NCBI GenBank assembly: GCA_019321725.1
Contig: CM033107.1
Location: 16,545,445-16,609,444, forward strand
Length of the DNA stretch: 64,000 nucleotides
Reading direction: 5' to 3'
DNA from: Paulownia fortunei
Taxonomy: Eukaryota; Streptophyta; Magnoliopsida; Lamiales; Paulowniaceae
The first letter of the stretch is position 1. Each line of letters opens with the position of its first letter. This document shows positions 48,631 to 60,394 of this stretch, in pieces. The position numbers were made by a program, and so were the translations under genes. The notes below the pieces were generated by a model, which saw only the letters and a program-made list of their open reading frames with translations, was not told the DNA's origin and searched no databases.

Positions 48631-48772
48631 TAGTGTGTTTTTGCAATATTGAAGTTGATTTATCTAGTTGTAGTTTGACCATTTTACTTGCTTTATTTTT
48701 GTTTTCTTTATTTAATTTTAGTTGAAGTTAATTTAGAGTGCCTGTTTTTGCATTATAGGAGTTAGTTAGTTC

Positions 48773-50337
48773 ATGACCCGATCATCATCTCGAGATCTTG
48801 AGTCATACGACCCAAAAATTAAAAGGACTTTTCATAGTTTGTTGAAAGAAGCAAAAGGAAAAAATGGCTAACAATGAGCGGTGAAAATTGATCATTGTTG
48901 GATTATGCAAAACTATCAATTAATTAGATCATGTCAAGCATTAGAAGGACTATCGAAATAAATACATTTGAGATCAAAATCGGCAATCATTCAAATGATC
49001 CAAACCTTAATACCATATGGTGGTTTGCCTAGTGATGACCCCAACACCCACATTGCCAACTTTCTTGAGATATTTGACACTTTCAGGCATAACTATTTGA
49101 GGCTATTTCCATTTTGTTTATGAGACAAAGCCAAGTGTTGGCTCAACTCTTTGCCCACCGGATCCATTACAACTCGGGAGGCCATGGCACAAACTTTTCT
49201 TGCCAAATACTATCCACCATCCAAAACTATAAAGATAAGAAATGATATATCCACGTTTGTGCAATTTGATTTGGATCTTTATATGAAGCATGTGAAAGGT
49301 TTAAGGATTTGCTGAGGAAATGTCCCCACTGTGGTTTTCCCACATGGTTGCAAGTGCAAATATTATATAATGCCCTGTCACCCACCAACCGATCTATGAT
49401 AGATGCAGCGGTGGGAGGCATAATCATGAGGAAAACTCTAGAAGAAGCATATGAGTTGTTGGAAGAAATAACATCTATTAGTTATCAATGCAAAATAGAT
49501 AGAAGTATGGGAAAGAAGCCAACACATGTCCATACTGTTAACATATATTTAGCCTTTTTAGCTTAAATCGAAGCATTGAACAAGAAGACAATAATATGAG
49601 TGCTTCAACGATGAAGGTATAAACCATTGCAAGTAAGTTATGTAGAGGTGGACACTATAGAATCGAGTGCCACATTGGAAACCTATTTTTATCCTCATAT
49701 GAGCAAGCTAACTTTATTGGGAACTTCAATAGACCACAAAACAATCCATTCTTCAACACATTCAATCTCGGATGGAAGAATCACCCAACTTCTCATAGAA
49801 AAATCAAAAGAATCAGAAATCAAAACATAATGAGGCCACCACCACCCGAATACCCACCTAAAGAGAAAAAGGTGGGTTTGGAGGAGATGATGAGCAAAGT
49901 CATATCAATCACAAAATAAATTTCCAAAACCAAGAGGCATCAGTCCAAAATTTGAAAAAATCAAGTAGGGCAATTAGGAAGTATGATGGACGGACGAGTG
50001 CAAGGTGCTTTACAAAGTGATACAGAGAAAAACCCCAAGGAAGCATGTTAAAGCCATTACATTGCAAAGTGGGAAAGAGATAGAGACCAAAGTCAAAGAA
50101 GTGGAATCTCAAAAAAAGATGAAGGACAAGTATACACCAACAATCGAGCCTAGCATATCATCCATATCGATTATTCCACCTAAACCGATAAGTATTCCTC
50201 TCCCTTTTCTTTTAGAATTGAAAAATCATAAGTTTGATATGCAATTTGCTAAATTTCTTGAAGTCTTTAAGAATGGCATATTAACATTCCATTTGTTGAT
50301 GCTTTACTTCAAATACTTAGTTATGAAAAATTATTGA
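48773..50337 (+). pseudogene. Athila element C gag (pseudogene)
   Basis: Start ATG 48773 reads MTRSSSRDLESYDPKIKRT, the characteristic Athila Gag N-terminus. The capsid region is at 49000-49500: TTREAMAQTFLAKYYPPSKT-like, then LRKCPHCGFPTWLQVQILYN, SMIDAAVGGIIMRKTLEEAY. A knuckle remnant near 49630-49680 reads CRGGHYRIECHIGN-like in another frame. At 50005-50337: TLQSGKEIETKVKEVESQKK and PISIPLPFLLELKNHKFDMQ, the Gag-protease link. Several frameshifts and stops. Parallel to element A's gag but retaining its N-terminus. Confidence 0.82.
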
Positions 50338-50393
50338 AAGAAATCATCTCAAATGAAGGGCGTTGAAGGAGCATGTGATGGTAAACTTGATCG

Positions 50394-50900
50394 ATGAGTG
50401 CTTGTTGTACAAAACAAGCTTTCTCCAAGCTTAAAACCCCTATGAGTTTTTCTCCAACTTCATTTTCTAAAGTTTTATGTGATTTAGGTGCAAGTATTTA
50501 TCTTATACCAAAGATTACCATGGTATTTTTGCAACTAGCAGACTGCACCATCAAATATCCAAGAGGTGTCACTGAGGATGTCCTAGTCAAGGTAGACAAA
50601 TTTATATTTTTGGTTGATTTTCTTATCTTGGATATGGAGGAGGATATGAACATGCCTCTTATTCTAGGTAGACTTTTCCTATCTATGGGTAAGGCATTGA
50701 TTGATGTGCAAATAGAAAGGTTAATACTTAGAGTACGAGATGAGCAAGTAACTTTTAATATTTTCAAGACCATGAAGCATTTGGTTGATGAACATATGTG
50801 TTATAAAATTGATGCATTTGACCATTTGGTACTTGAATTTATGCAGAAGAATAGGTTCAAGGATGAATTAGAGGCTTACTTGGTGCTTGCAAAGGAATAG
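50394..50900 (+). pseudogene. Athila element C protease region
   Basis: The longest Athila frame here (168 codons). It reads FSKVLCDLGASIYLIPKITM, with the catalytic Asp intact (GAT, 50481-50483), then QLADCTIKYPRGVTEDVLVK, DMNMPLILGRLFLSMGKALI and VRDEQVTFNIFKTMKHLVD. A segment after LIPKI is shorter than in element B (which reads SYAIYVSLNLGPLEE there), so a few codons of the flap region may be deleted. Ends at a TAG, 50898. Confidence 0.82.
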
Positions 50901-51394
50901 AAAAATGATGAGCTCATGAGGGCTATTATTACAAGTTTGAAAGCTAATCCTCCTTACAAAAGGAGTGTTCTATCAAGATTTAAAGCTTTAGAGAGGCCTC
51001 CCACCACTCGACAAAGGCCCTCCATTGAGGAGCCTTATACTCTTGAACTTAAACCCCTTCTGTCTCATTTGAAATATTTTTATCTTGATGATGCAAATTC
51101 TTTACTTGTCATCATTTCTTCTTCTTTGATAGATGAGATAGAGAAGAAGCTCCTAAGAGTCCTTAGAGAACACAAAAAGCTTTTAGATAGAATGTAGTCG
51201 ATATAAAGAGAATTTGCCCTTTTATTTTCATTTAATAAATCATATTGGAGGAGAGCTACAAGCCCTTGATGCAACCATAATGAAGATTAAATCCAATTAA
51301 TGCAAGAGGTGGTCAAGGTAAAAACTATCAAGCTTCTTGACGCATGTATTATCTATCCTATCTTTGATAGTACGTGGGCGAGTCTTGTACAATG
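50901..51394 (+). pseudogene. Athila element C reverse transcriptase, N-terminal part
   Basis: Frame 50916-51197 reads PYTLELKPLLSHLKYFYLDD and LIDEIEKKLLRVLREHKKLL; after stops the next readable piece near 51300-51394 is QEVVKVKTIKLLDACIIYPI and STWASLVQCV. There the sequence is cut by an L3 LTR beginning at 51395; the same point in element A continues VSLVQYVPKK. The rest of pol would lie beyond the window. Confidence 0.78.
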
Positions 51395-53010
51395 TGTTAG
51401 AGTAGTGCCCAACCACCAATTAGATTGAGCATCTTTTGTACTCTTATATTTTTAAACTAGCCTTTTTCAAATTATATTAATAAAATAGGCATTCTTTTTA
51501 TCTTTAATTATGTATGTTAATTAGATAAAATTCCTAAACCAAACTTAGCTATGGGGCATGGTCGCATATATGATGGCGATCATGGAATATGCTTCTATGG
51601 CTTTGGTCTTAAATTAGTTTTGGATCGAGAGCTTGTTGAGACAGGCCATCAAATAAACTAATAAGACCCACACTATGATGCATGCTTGCATGAGGAGGAT
51701 GTCTCAGTCCATAGGCATTGGTGTAGTGATGCTAGTGCATATATACAGGTGATTATTAGAGAACAATACACCGAACAAGCCTGCTAAAAATTCTTAATTC
51801 AAGACGTTATATGTCGAAGTAAGAAATTTGCACATTATGATAGTATATGACTAGTTTTTAGACTTAAGGCACCTAGTAGCCGCGTGCACATCATGTTCCA
51901 TCTTGATATATCTTCTGATTGTCTGACAATCAAAAAATGGATATGTTAGATGTTACATTGGTGTGTATAGAGGTTAATGAGTGATGGGCAAAGGATCTAT
52001 CACTATCTAATAGAACAAGTGAATCTCCTATATTTTTATAGTGCATGGCCAAGGTAGGATGAATGTTAGATAAGGTTTTTTAACAATTCATCATGAGTCA
52101 ATGGAACTTTAAATGGGATCATTTTGACCTATAATCCATACCCTAGACTCAATTGAGAGATTAGTTGACAAAAGAAAGTTATGTGTATGACACTCGTAAC
52201 TGAATAGCTTTCCTTGTTATTTCACTTGAGACTAGGTAGTCATGATACATTTGCTAAGTGTTTCCCATATTTATTCTTGGAATTAAAGAGTTAATTTCAA
52301 GTGGATTAAATATTAGATTAATTAAATAAAATAAATATTATTTATAAGTTGTAAATATTACAAGTCCACTGTTAATTTAGTTGTGAACGTAAAGGGTCAT
52401 CCATAATTTAGGATTGAGCATTTTCTAATCTAGAAATTGATTCAAAGAGTTGGATCTAATTATTTAATAGGGATTCATTTGTTAGGCTTAATTTAATCAA
52501 AGAGTTGAATTAATTATTCAACTAAATAATTAGATTTTTTCATTAGACCTAACAAGATTAAGGAGCCTAATTGGAGTGAAATAATTAATTAATTTAACCA
52601 TAAATTATTTTAATTGTTAAATTAATTTACTCAATTAAGTAATTGGGTTATTTAATTGAGTCTGATATGATTCGGTGGGCTTGATGGAATTAAATTAATT
52701 TATTAAGATTGATTAATTAAATTTAGGCCTAATTAATTAATTAGATTAATTGTTGGATTTAATTAAAAGCCCAAGCCCAATTCAAAATGGCTTATTTGGG
52801 CCACTAGAGTTGTTGGAAGAAGATGGAAATGATAAGAGAATAAGATATTCTTATTCTTAGAATTATTTAATTTGATTAGATAATTTCCATATCTTGGAAG
52901 AGAAAATAGGACATATGATATCCTTTTAGATAGATTTGAAGATTTTTAGGAGATTATGAGATCAACCAAGAAAATTAGAGAAATATTAGAGAAAAATATT
53001 TCACTCGAAA
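51395..53010 (+). mobile_element. L3-family LTR, 5' part, cut by element D
   Basis: Starts TGTTAGAGTAGTGCCC and follows the L3 LTR at 53143 through the CATGGTCGC hairpin (51556-51595) and AATTAATT-rich block (52470-52750), but with many differences, so it is the oldest L3 copy. It breaks off at 53010, where element D's LTR starts, about 1.6 kb into the 2.2-kb unit. It inserted into the RT of element C; the candidate left TSD is CAATG (51390-51394), the right one is outside the window. Confidence 0.82.
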
Positions 53011-53137
53011 TGTAACACCCCTTAACCTAACTGTAGAGCCTAAAGAAACTGATACAATTAAGTCAACAAATATTAATTTTTCATCAATATTAGAGTTATG
53101 ATTTTAATAAAAGTTCTCATTTTTAGCTATAAGAGAA

Positions 53138-53142
53138 AGAAC
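53138..53142. repeat. Target-site duplication AGAAC (second copy 58232-58236)
   Basis: AGAAC precedes TGTTAGAG at 53143 and follows CGAACCCAACA at 58232-58236. The uninterrupted site AGAGAAAGAACTTGAA is seen in the related L4 LTR at 15644-15659. Confidence 0.95.
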
Positions 53143-55012
53143 TGTTAGAGTAGGATGCCCAACGCCTAATTAGATTGGGTGTATTATACTCTTTTCCTTT
53201 TGCAAAGATAATCTTATTAGGAATCATATTAATAAAAAAGGTATTTTCTTTATCTTATATCTTGCATTTTTTATTTATGCACATTAGATAAAGTCCTTAG
53301 ACCAAATTTAGCTACGGGGCATGGTCGCGCATATGATGGCGATCATGGAACATGCCTCTAAGGCTTTGGTCTTAAATAAGTTTCGAGTCGAGAGCTTTTT
53401 GAGATGGGACATTAAATAGGTCAATAAGACTCGTACATATAATGCATGCTCGTGAGACGAGGATGTCACATTCCATTGGCATTAGCGTAGACACGTAAGT
53501 GCATGTATGTCGGTGCTTGTTAGGGAACAAGTACATTGAATATGGCCCGCAAGAAATTCTTAGTTAAAAGCTTTGCCCGTCGAAATAAGAATTTCTGTGT
53601 TGCGATAGTACACGATTAGTCCTCAAACTTGAGGCATGATGGTAGCCTTGTGTGCATCCTGTAGCACTTTGATATATCTTCTGATTGCTTGACAATCACA
53701 AAAGGGGTATGTTGGGTGTTGCACTGGTGTGCATGGAGGTTTATCAGTGGCCATCATAGAATTTGACACTTGTCTTTTTAAATAAGAGAATCTCCTGTGT
53801 TTTCATAGTTCGTGATTCAAAGACCTTGGCAAGACAGTATAAATTGTGATTCATCAAGAATCATTGGAACTTGAAATGGGATAACAGTTATTGAATCATT
53901 TAGGATTTCGACTTATAATCCATGTCTTAGATTCAATCAGGAGATTAGCTGTGAAAGGACCGTACGTGTATGGTACTCGCAACTGAAATAGGTTTACTCG
54001 CTATTTCACCTAAGACTAGTTTGCCATGATTACTTGCTAGGTGTTTTCATGGATAGTGAGGTTTTGGGAATTAAGGAGTTGATTCCAAGCGGATTAATTA
54101 ATTGGAATAATTGTTATTCATAAGTTGCAAATGTTGCAAACCCACTACTAGCTTAGTAGTGAACCTAAGAGGGTCACACATCTTTATGGAAAGTAACATT
54201 TCTAATTTTAGATTTTATCCAATGATTGAAAATTAATTAATTAATACTGATCAATTAATTAATTAAGGGTTCTATTTAATTTAATGGTTAAATTAAATTA
54301 TTCAATTAAGTAATTAGATTATTTAATTGGACCTAATTTGATTATGAATCCCAATTGGAGTAAATTAAATTAATCAATTGGATTGATTAAATTGGGATTG
54401 AATCAATTGAATTGTTTGAAAATTTTTGAGTGCAAGCCTAAAATAAATGTGGATCACTTAAGAAGCCTACTAAAGTATGAAGAGAATAAATTAAATAAAT
54501 ATAATTTATTTAATTAATATATTTATAGATAAATAAATACAGTGACCAATTTTATGGATAAAATAGGCCTCTAAGATTTAATATAATTATAGTATATATA
54601 TATATATATGATATATATCTATCTTGATATTATTTGAAGAGTTCAAAATAATATCAACAATGTATGTAGACAATTTTGATGATTAATGTAGTCTCAAATT
54701 AGTCCACATACAATAGGAGAGAGAAAAGAGAAGAGTTCTTGGAAGATTTAGAATCCTTCCAAGATAAGGTTTTGAAGTAGTTCAAAATTGAAAAACTTTC
54801 CAAGAGTTGGAAAATGATTAAAATTTTCAACCCTATATATATCAGGGATAAAATTACATAATTCAATTCAAAAAATTTGAGCAAATTTTTTTTGAAAGTC
54901 TTCTATTTTTACTCTCTAAGAAAAGAAAAGAAAGAAAAAGAAAATCAGTTTCTTATTATTCTCTTCATATTATTGTTTCGAGAACTTAAAGAATCAATCT
55001 TTATTGTTCTTG

Positions 55013-55017
55013 AAAAT
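55013..55017. repeat. Target-site duplication AAAAT (second copy 57901-57905)
   Basis: AAAAT precedes TGTGATACCC at 55018 and follows GGTGTTACA at 57901-57905. The intact site in the inverted L3 copy (10141-10155) reads TTTTCAAGAACAATA on the plus strand, consistent with the rejoined sequence. Confidence 0.93.
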
Positions 55018-57900
55018 TGTGATACCCGAGCCTCTTACTACTCACATGGCCAAATATGATTCATGCATTACGTGTTAATTTTATATGCTATTTGTATTTC
55101 TATTGGCATTGCATAATTTATTTCATTTTATACGACATTCTTGAATATTAAACTAAATTCTGAAGTTCTTGCACGGTATTAGTTATTGAATTTTTCTAAT
55201 CTAAGTAGTTGATTTTATATTGAAATAAGAAGAAAATGAGGTGGATCAATATTAGATATAGATGGGATATATAGGTTATAATTTTGGAAGTGTTAAAAGT
55301 GTTACTAGTAAGCTTATACGGTTTAATTTGATTTGATCAACTTATTTCAAAAGTATATATTTGTAAATTAATATACTTGGGATATTAGACATGATATAAT
55401 GTGATTTAAGTGTCCTATTACAAGGCCCGTATATGCATATGATTTTAGAAATGCAAAGTAGATAATTCTTTAAGAATCGGATGCGAATCGGCTTGGAGAT
55501 CGAATGAACGGACATAGGAATTACCTATGGAAATGAATGGTGATTAAGATAGGTTGAAACAAAATAAAAATAGACGAGACACACAAGATTAGGGCTGCAA
55601 GATAAGGGAGAAAATCAGATTTGCTATTCACTTGCCACCTCATGCTTTCTTATTAAGCTTAAGCTAACATCTCAAGCTAACACCTCAACCCCTTCACCCT
55701 TAAGCAACGACCAGACCCTCATTTCAGCCATTTTCATCTTCCAAACACACACCTTAAGGTCTCCAAGTGATCCAAATTGATTCCAAGTTGAAATAAAAGC
55801 AAGAAAAGCAAAGGAGAAGTGATTACCATCAAGTTAACCTCAAAATCTGCACAGGTAACACTTATCTACGGTTTTGCCTTTGGTTTTCAGATTATTATGA
55901 ATGGTTTTATTGTTTATTAATCTTTCAATATCTCTTATAAAAGTGTTAGGAAGTTTTTAGTTAGACTTTGGTGCACAAAGAAAGGGTTTTTGATGACAAA
56001 CACTTAATAGGAAATACTTGTGGCAGAAACTGTCATCTTACTGTTTTCTTGTGTTTTAGGCTTCAAAAGTATATGGTATGTTGAATAAAACCTATAATTA
56101 TTACCATTAACATGACCATATATGATTTAAGAGTATTGGAATGAAGTTTTATTTGTTGGAAATCGAAATAGAGAATGATATTGGAGAAACACTCAAACTG
56201 CCAAAATAGCAAAATTTGTTTTGGTGTGCTGTGAAGGAAACTGAATTAAGGGAGCTAAATCCATTGTTTTTGGTAATATTATGATCTGGTTGTATCCTTA
56301 TATATGTTATCTAAGTATGGGGAAAATTTTGGAGTGATTGAATATACTTAATGGTGCCAAAACCATTAATCTCATGAAGTGTGCAAAACTGTCACGGTAG
56401 GAAACAATCTGTTTCAGTATGTCGTGAAGAGAGCTGAACTTGGAAAGCTATATCCGTGATTTTTAGCAATTATATGATATGTTTATATTCATATACATGT
56501 TATCTAAGTGTGGTGAAAATTTGGGAGTGATTGGATATTCTTAGGGATGTTAAAATTATCATGCAACTAAACTTGACAGAAAGAAAATATGAAAATGTGA
56601 ATCTGCCACATTTGATCACTTAGCATGTTTCAACCTAGACATGTTGCTATTGAGTGTTAACAATTAGGCACATGCTATTAGAGTTATAATACTTCAATTA
56701 CATGATGTTTGCATGTATTTAAGATGAAAAATTGAGGTATTTGAGGGGCTATATTGGGTTCTAGTTTGTGAAAGCTTAATTGTTAGCTTATAGCTTGGTG
56801 TTTAAGGTCTAGTATGAGATTTTGTGCTTTCAACTTGCCAAATTGGGAATGGTGCTTGATGTTGGGTAATATTACAGGCTATTTTACATCTAAGGTTGGA
56901 GAGGAATACTAAATAAATTTAGACTGAGCCACCAACCAAGTGAAAGGTAAGTAAAGATTCATTTGCAACTACAATGCATAGACATAGTAGATGTGTGAAT
57001 TATATGTAATATCATAAATCATATGTGCATAGTAGAGGGCTCTCCATTGAGCATACATACATGGGCATTGTCATTAGCACGTGCATGCATCATATACTAG
57101 CATTGTGATAAATCTTGCATTGCACGGCATGATTCAGAGAAAGGAAAAATGTTTTGTTGACCACTACTAGTGTACCGAAGCATGCATGGATTTGCATGGT
57201 GTTATGCATGGATTTGCAGGTTCGCGTGCATGGATTTGCATGCGTATGAGTATGCATGGATTTGCATGCTTATATGATTATTGGCCATTGGATTATGGCG
57301 GTATACAGAGCTCTTTTCCGGTGCATGAGATAGTAGCGTTGGTCAGGGGCCCAAGAAAGAAATGATTTTGAGAGAAATATTTTGATGCATAAAATTGCAT
57401 TGTGAGCATAGCATTTTGAGTTGCATGACTTGATATTGTGGATTATTCTTTGACATGCATAATCTTTACTTGCTGAGCGTTAGCTCATATAGTTTATGCA
57501 TTGTAGGTGAGTACGATGATACTTGAAGCATCTTTGGCTGGCTGGTCGGCTGTTGGAGCTCCTGCAGGTGTTTGAGGGAGTGTGTACATGGATGACGACC
57601 TGTTGGGCTATTTTGTTGGCTTGTTATATTTTGAGTCTGGTGTATTATGTTTTTAGATTCGTACTATATTTCTCTTTTAAAACTTTACTGTAGTTAAGTA
57701 TGTAAATATTGTGGTCATTGTGGGTGTTGTGTTTTTATATAAATACTGATCCTTCTATTTTAAATAGGGTTGTGTATGTAAGAAGTGATTTAGCTTTTTT
57801 TAAAATGTTAAAAAAAAATATTCCATGCATGCACACAGGTTCTATCATGTCAAATTATACAATATATATGGTTGTGTAGGAATGGGGGGGGGGTGTTACA
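55018..57900 (+). mobile_element. Solo LTR, L2 family, inside the L3 solo LTR
   Basis: 2883 bp, TGTGATACCCGAGCC...GGGGGGGTGTTACA with a G9 run near 57885, perfect TSD AAAAT. Very similar to the copy at 37474-40373. It is the innermost, hence youngest, layer of the nest. CATGCATGGATTTGCATG-like units at about 57180-57270; GGATGACGACCTGTTGGGC at 57590. Confidence 0.95.
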
Positions 57901-60380
57901 AAAATATACTTCGGTTTTAGATTAGTAAACAATTAAAATGATACTAGCGAATCCTTATGATTGGTGTTGCTCTTCCGTATCGTGGACCTGATAGAGGGGA
58001 GACACTTGGATCCCTGCAAGTTTTAATAGTCCAGGATAAGTAATTGATTGCTTCATTTCCTACAACAATCAGAGTGCACAAAAGGTATAATCCGATTTTA
58101 TATTTATTTATATATTCACTTGAATAAGTGCAATCATTCAAATCGCTTTCGAATCAAAGGATTAAATTTATGTTTGATAAAAATTTTAATTTTTCGCTGC
58201 ATATACCCTTGCGATTATAGCGAACCCAACAAGAACTTGAATCGTTTTAAACACACCATATACATATATCAAAATTGAGTACATCTGTTTATAAAACCAT
58301 AACAGAGCGGCTTATTTAAAAATAAAACAGAGTTTTCAAAATAAACTACAAAATAGCTCGAAGCATGGCATATGAATAAATCTCTGTCTGGCCGCTCTAG
58401 AGACTCAGTCAACCTCTAAACCTGTACATTTCTACCTGCATCACATGAATCTAATTAGTTAAAGGCTCAGTAAGGTGAAACTGATGCAATAACAAATCGT
58501 GTACATACCAATCACATAAATGATTAAATGCAATATTCAATTTAATAACTTTCTTTAATAAATCATTCTTTAGGGTACTTGAAGTGTGGTATCTAACTAA
58601 TAGCGATAGATCATGGTTTTCGGAACCTATTCATAATGATTGGCCAATAAGAGAACTAGTACGGGATTTTCATACTTGGTCTTTCAACCTCAGGTATTAG
58701 CTGTATTCTATCTCACCCATTGTGGCTTTCCTATATTGGTTTTTCAACCTTAAGTATTTGCCACCATTTGTTGGGTCCGTCGGTCCCTCTTACGTCCCTA
58801 GTCTACACGACCATCAATCAAGTACCATACTTCCTTAACAAAAACCTCATTATATTTTTAATAGTGTCATGCTTCATGAACCATAAAATGCATCAAACAT
58901 TACATCATTTGACAAATAATAACAATCATATTTAAACATGAACAATATTATATGATTCTTGTGATACAGCAAATGAAAGCTTCAACTTACCTCAAGTCCA
59001 CTTTGTGGCAAGTGAAAAGACCAATCTTTTTGGAAGATAGGATGTGTTAAAGGCCTAACATAATCAAATCATATACCATTTAAAATCTTTTTTATAAATC
59101 ATTCAGTCTATTCTAGTTAAAGTTCATATATACTTTTCAATCTTTTATAAACAACTTCATATCAATTACATAACCTTGAAAACAATGCATACTCCATATT
59201 TTACTACTAATTCAAGACATTAAACATTAGGGCAACCATTAAATAACTAATAATTCAAACATAATTATTAGGGCAGCTCCTTAAACATGCACACAATCCA
59301 AATCAACATGACATAAATTCGGTTCTAACTTAAATTGATTATACCCTTCAATTAAGCAAACTAATTGCTATTGTTTTCAATCATTCAAAGAAACCTCTAA
59401 ACACAATATAAGCATTACAAAATCAATAGAAACAAGTAAATTAAATAATTTCACAAGACTATCAATTTTGCTAAAAATTAGCTTAACGAGCTTAGTTTTG
59501 GCTTCAAGTGTAACTTACTTAAGTTTTCAAGCATACAAAAACATACTAAAACATGTAACCATCCAAGATACTACAAATTCATCATAAGAAACATTGAAAA
59601 AGAATATACCTTGATTAAGTTGGAATTAAGCTTCAAAATCAATGGTTTTTTAGTTTAAAAGGGTGGAAACTTGTTCTAGTTTGTGTTTTATGAATTCCTA
59701 TGGATTTAATTCAATTTTTATGAGTATGAGAGTGTAGAAATTTGGGAGAATAAGGGCTGGTCATTTTTTAGGTGCTTCCACAAGAAATATGGATGAAAAT
59801 GATTTCTTTAACCTTTCAAAGATAGGTAAGTGGAGGGTGATGATTGGTTACATCATGCTTGGTGTCTTCTCATGCCAAAAGCCACGTTCATGGGCTAAGG
59901 AGATGACAAAAATTGGTGCTTTGGTGTTATAATCAAGGGCAATGCGGTTTAGAATGGTTTTATGCAACCTAGTCAACCATCAATCAAATTGCACCATTTT
60001 GCATACTTTTAGTTCTTAGCCAAATGTAACATAATTCAAGTAAATATTTAGACAAGTAATCACTTTAACATATAACTAGTATAGAGCAATACATTTTTCA
60101 TTTCATGGCCATTCAACACATCAATTTTCCTTAACCGAGATGCCGAGCTTTTCACTGCAAAAAGACACTTAAGGAATATGTCAAATCAAGAAATAAAAGT
60201 TTGATCTCATATTTTATGTACTAATGCATGTTAAAGCATAACTAGAGCATATAATAATAATTATTCAAGTTCGTGCAATCATGCTATTTATATGCCATAA
60301 TTTAATAATACACATTGATTAGATGCTTATTCATGCAAGATACTTATTATTGGCTATGTAGGAGAGAATTTGGCATTGCA

Positions 60381-60394
60381 ATCCTTCCTTCCTT
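60381..60394 (-). other. Polypurine tract of element D
   Basis: On the minus strand AAGGAAGGAAGGAT directly precedes the LTR start TGCAATGCC. Such a purine run primes plus-strand DNA synthesis. It overlaps the extreme end of pol, which remains readable up to here (FEDEIFIRKEG-like on the minus strand). Confidence 0.8.

Larger units (their letters stand above)
53143..58231 (+). mobile_element. Solo LTR, L3 family, with nested L2 solo LTR
   Basis: TGTTAGAGTAGGATGCCC...GCGAACCCAACA, perfect TSD AGAAC, inserted in element D's 3' LTR. About 2201 bp without the L2 insert. Inverted relative to the copy at 9815-11945, with which it is closely similar. It has an AATTAATT-rich region (54220-54420) and an (AT)n run near 54595. 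No coding sequence, so the superfamily cannot be told from this window. Confidence 0.94.
53011..60380 (-). mobile_element. 3' LTR of element D (L4 family), carrying nested LTRs
   Basis: Left end TGTAACACCCCTTAACC (minus: ...GGGGTGTTACA, the LTR end); right end GGCATTGCA (minus: TGCAATGCC, the LTR start) at 60380, directly followed by element D's polypurine tract. Without the L3 insert (53143-58231 plus one TSD copy) it is about 2276 bp and aligns with the solo LTR at 15515-18002. Flanking pentamer on the left is CGAAA; the matching one lies beyond 64000. Element D inserted into an L3 LTR. Confidence 0.9.

Noticed and set aside
54220..54420. AATTAATT-rich stretch as a possible matrix-attachment region or origin
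   Set aside because: It is present in all L3 LTR copies (also 10760-10950 and 52470-52750), so it is a family feature; nothing in the sequence supports an origin or attachment function.
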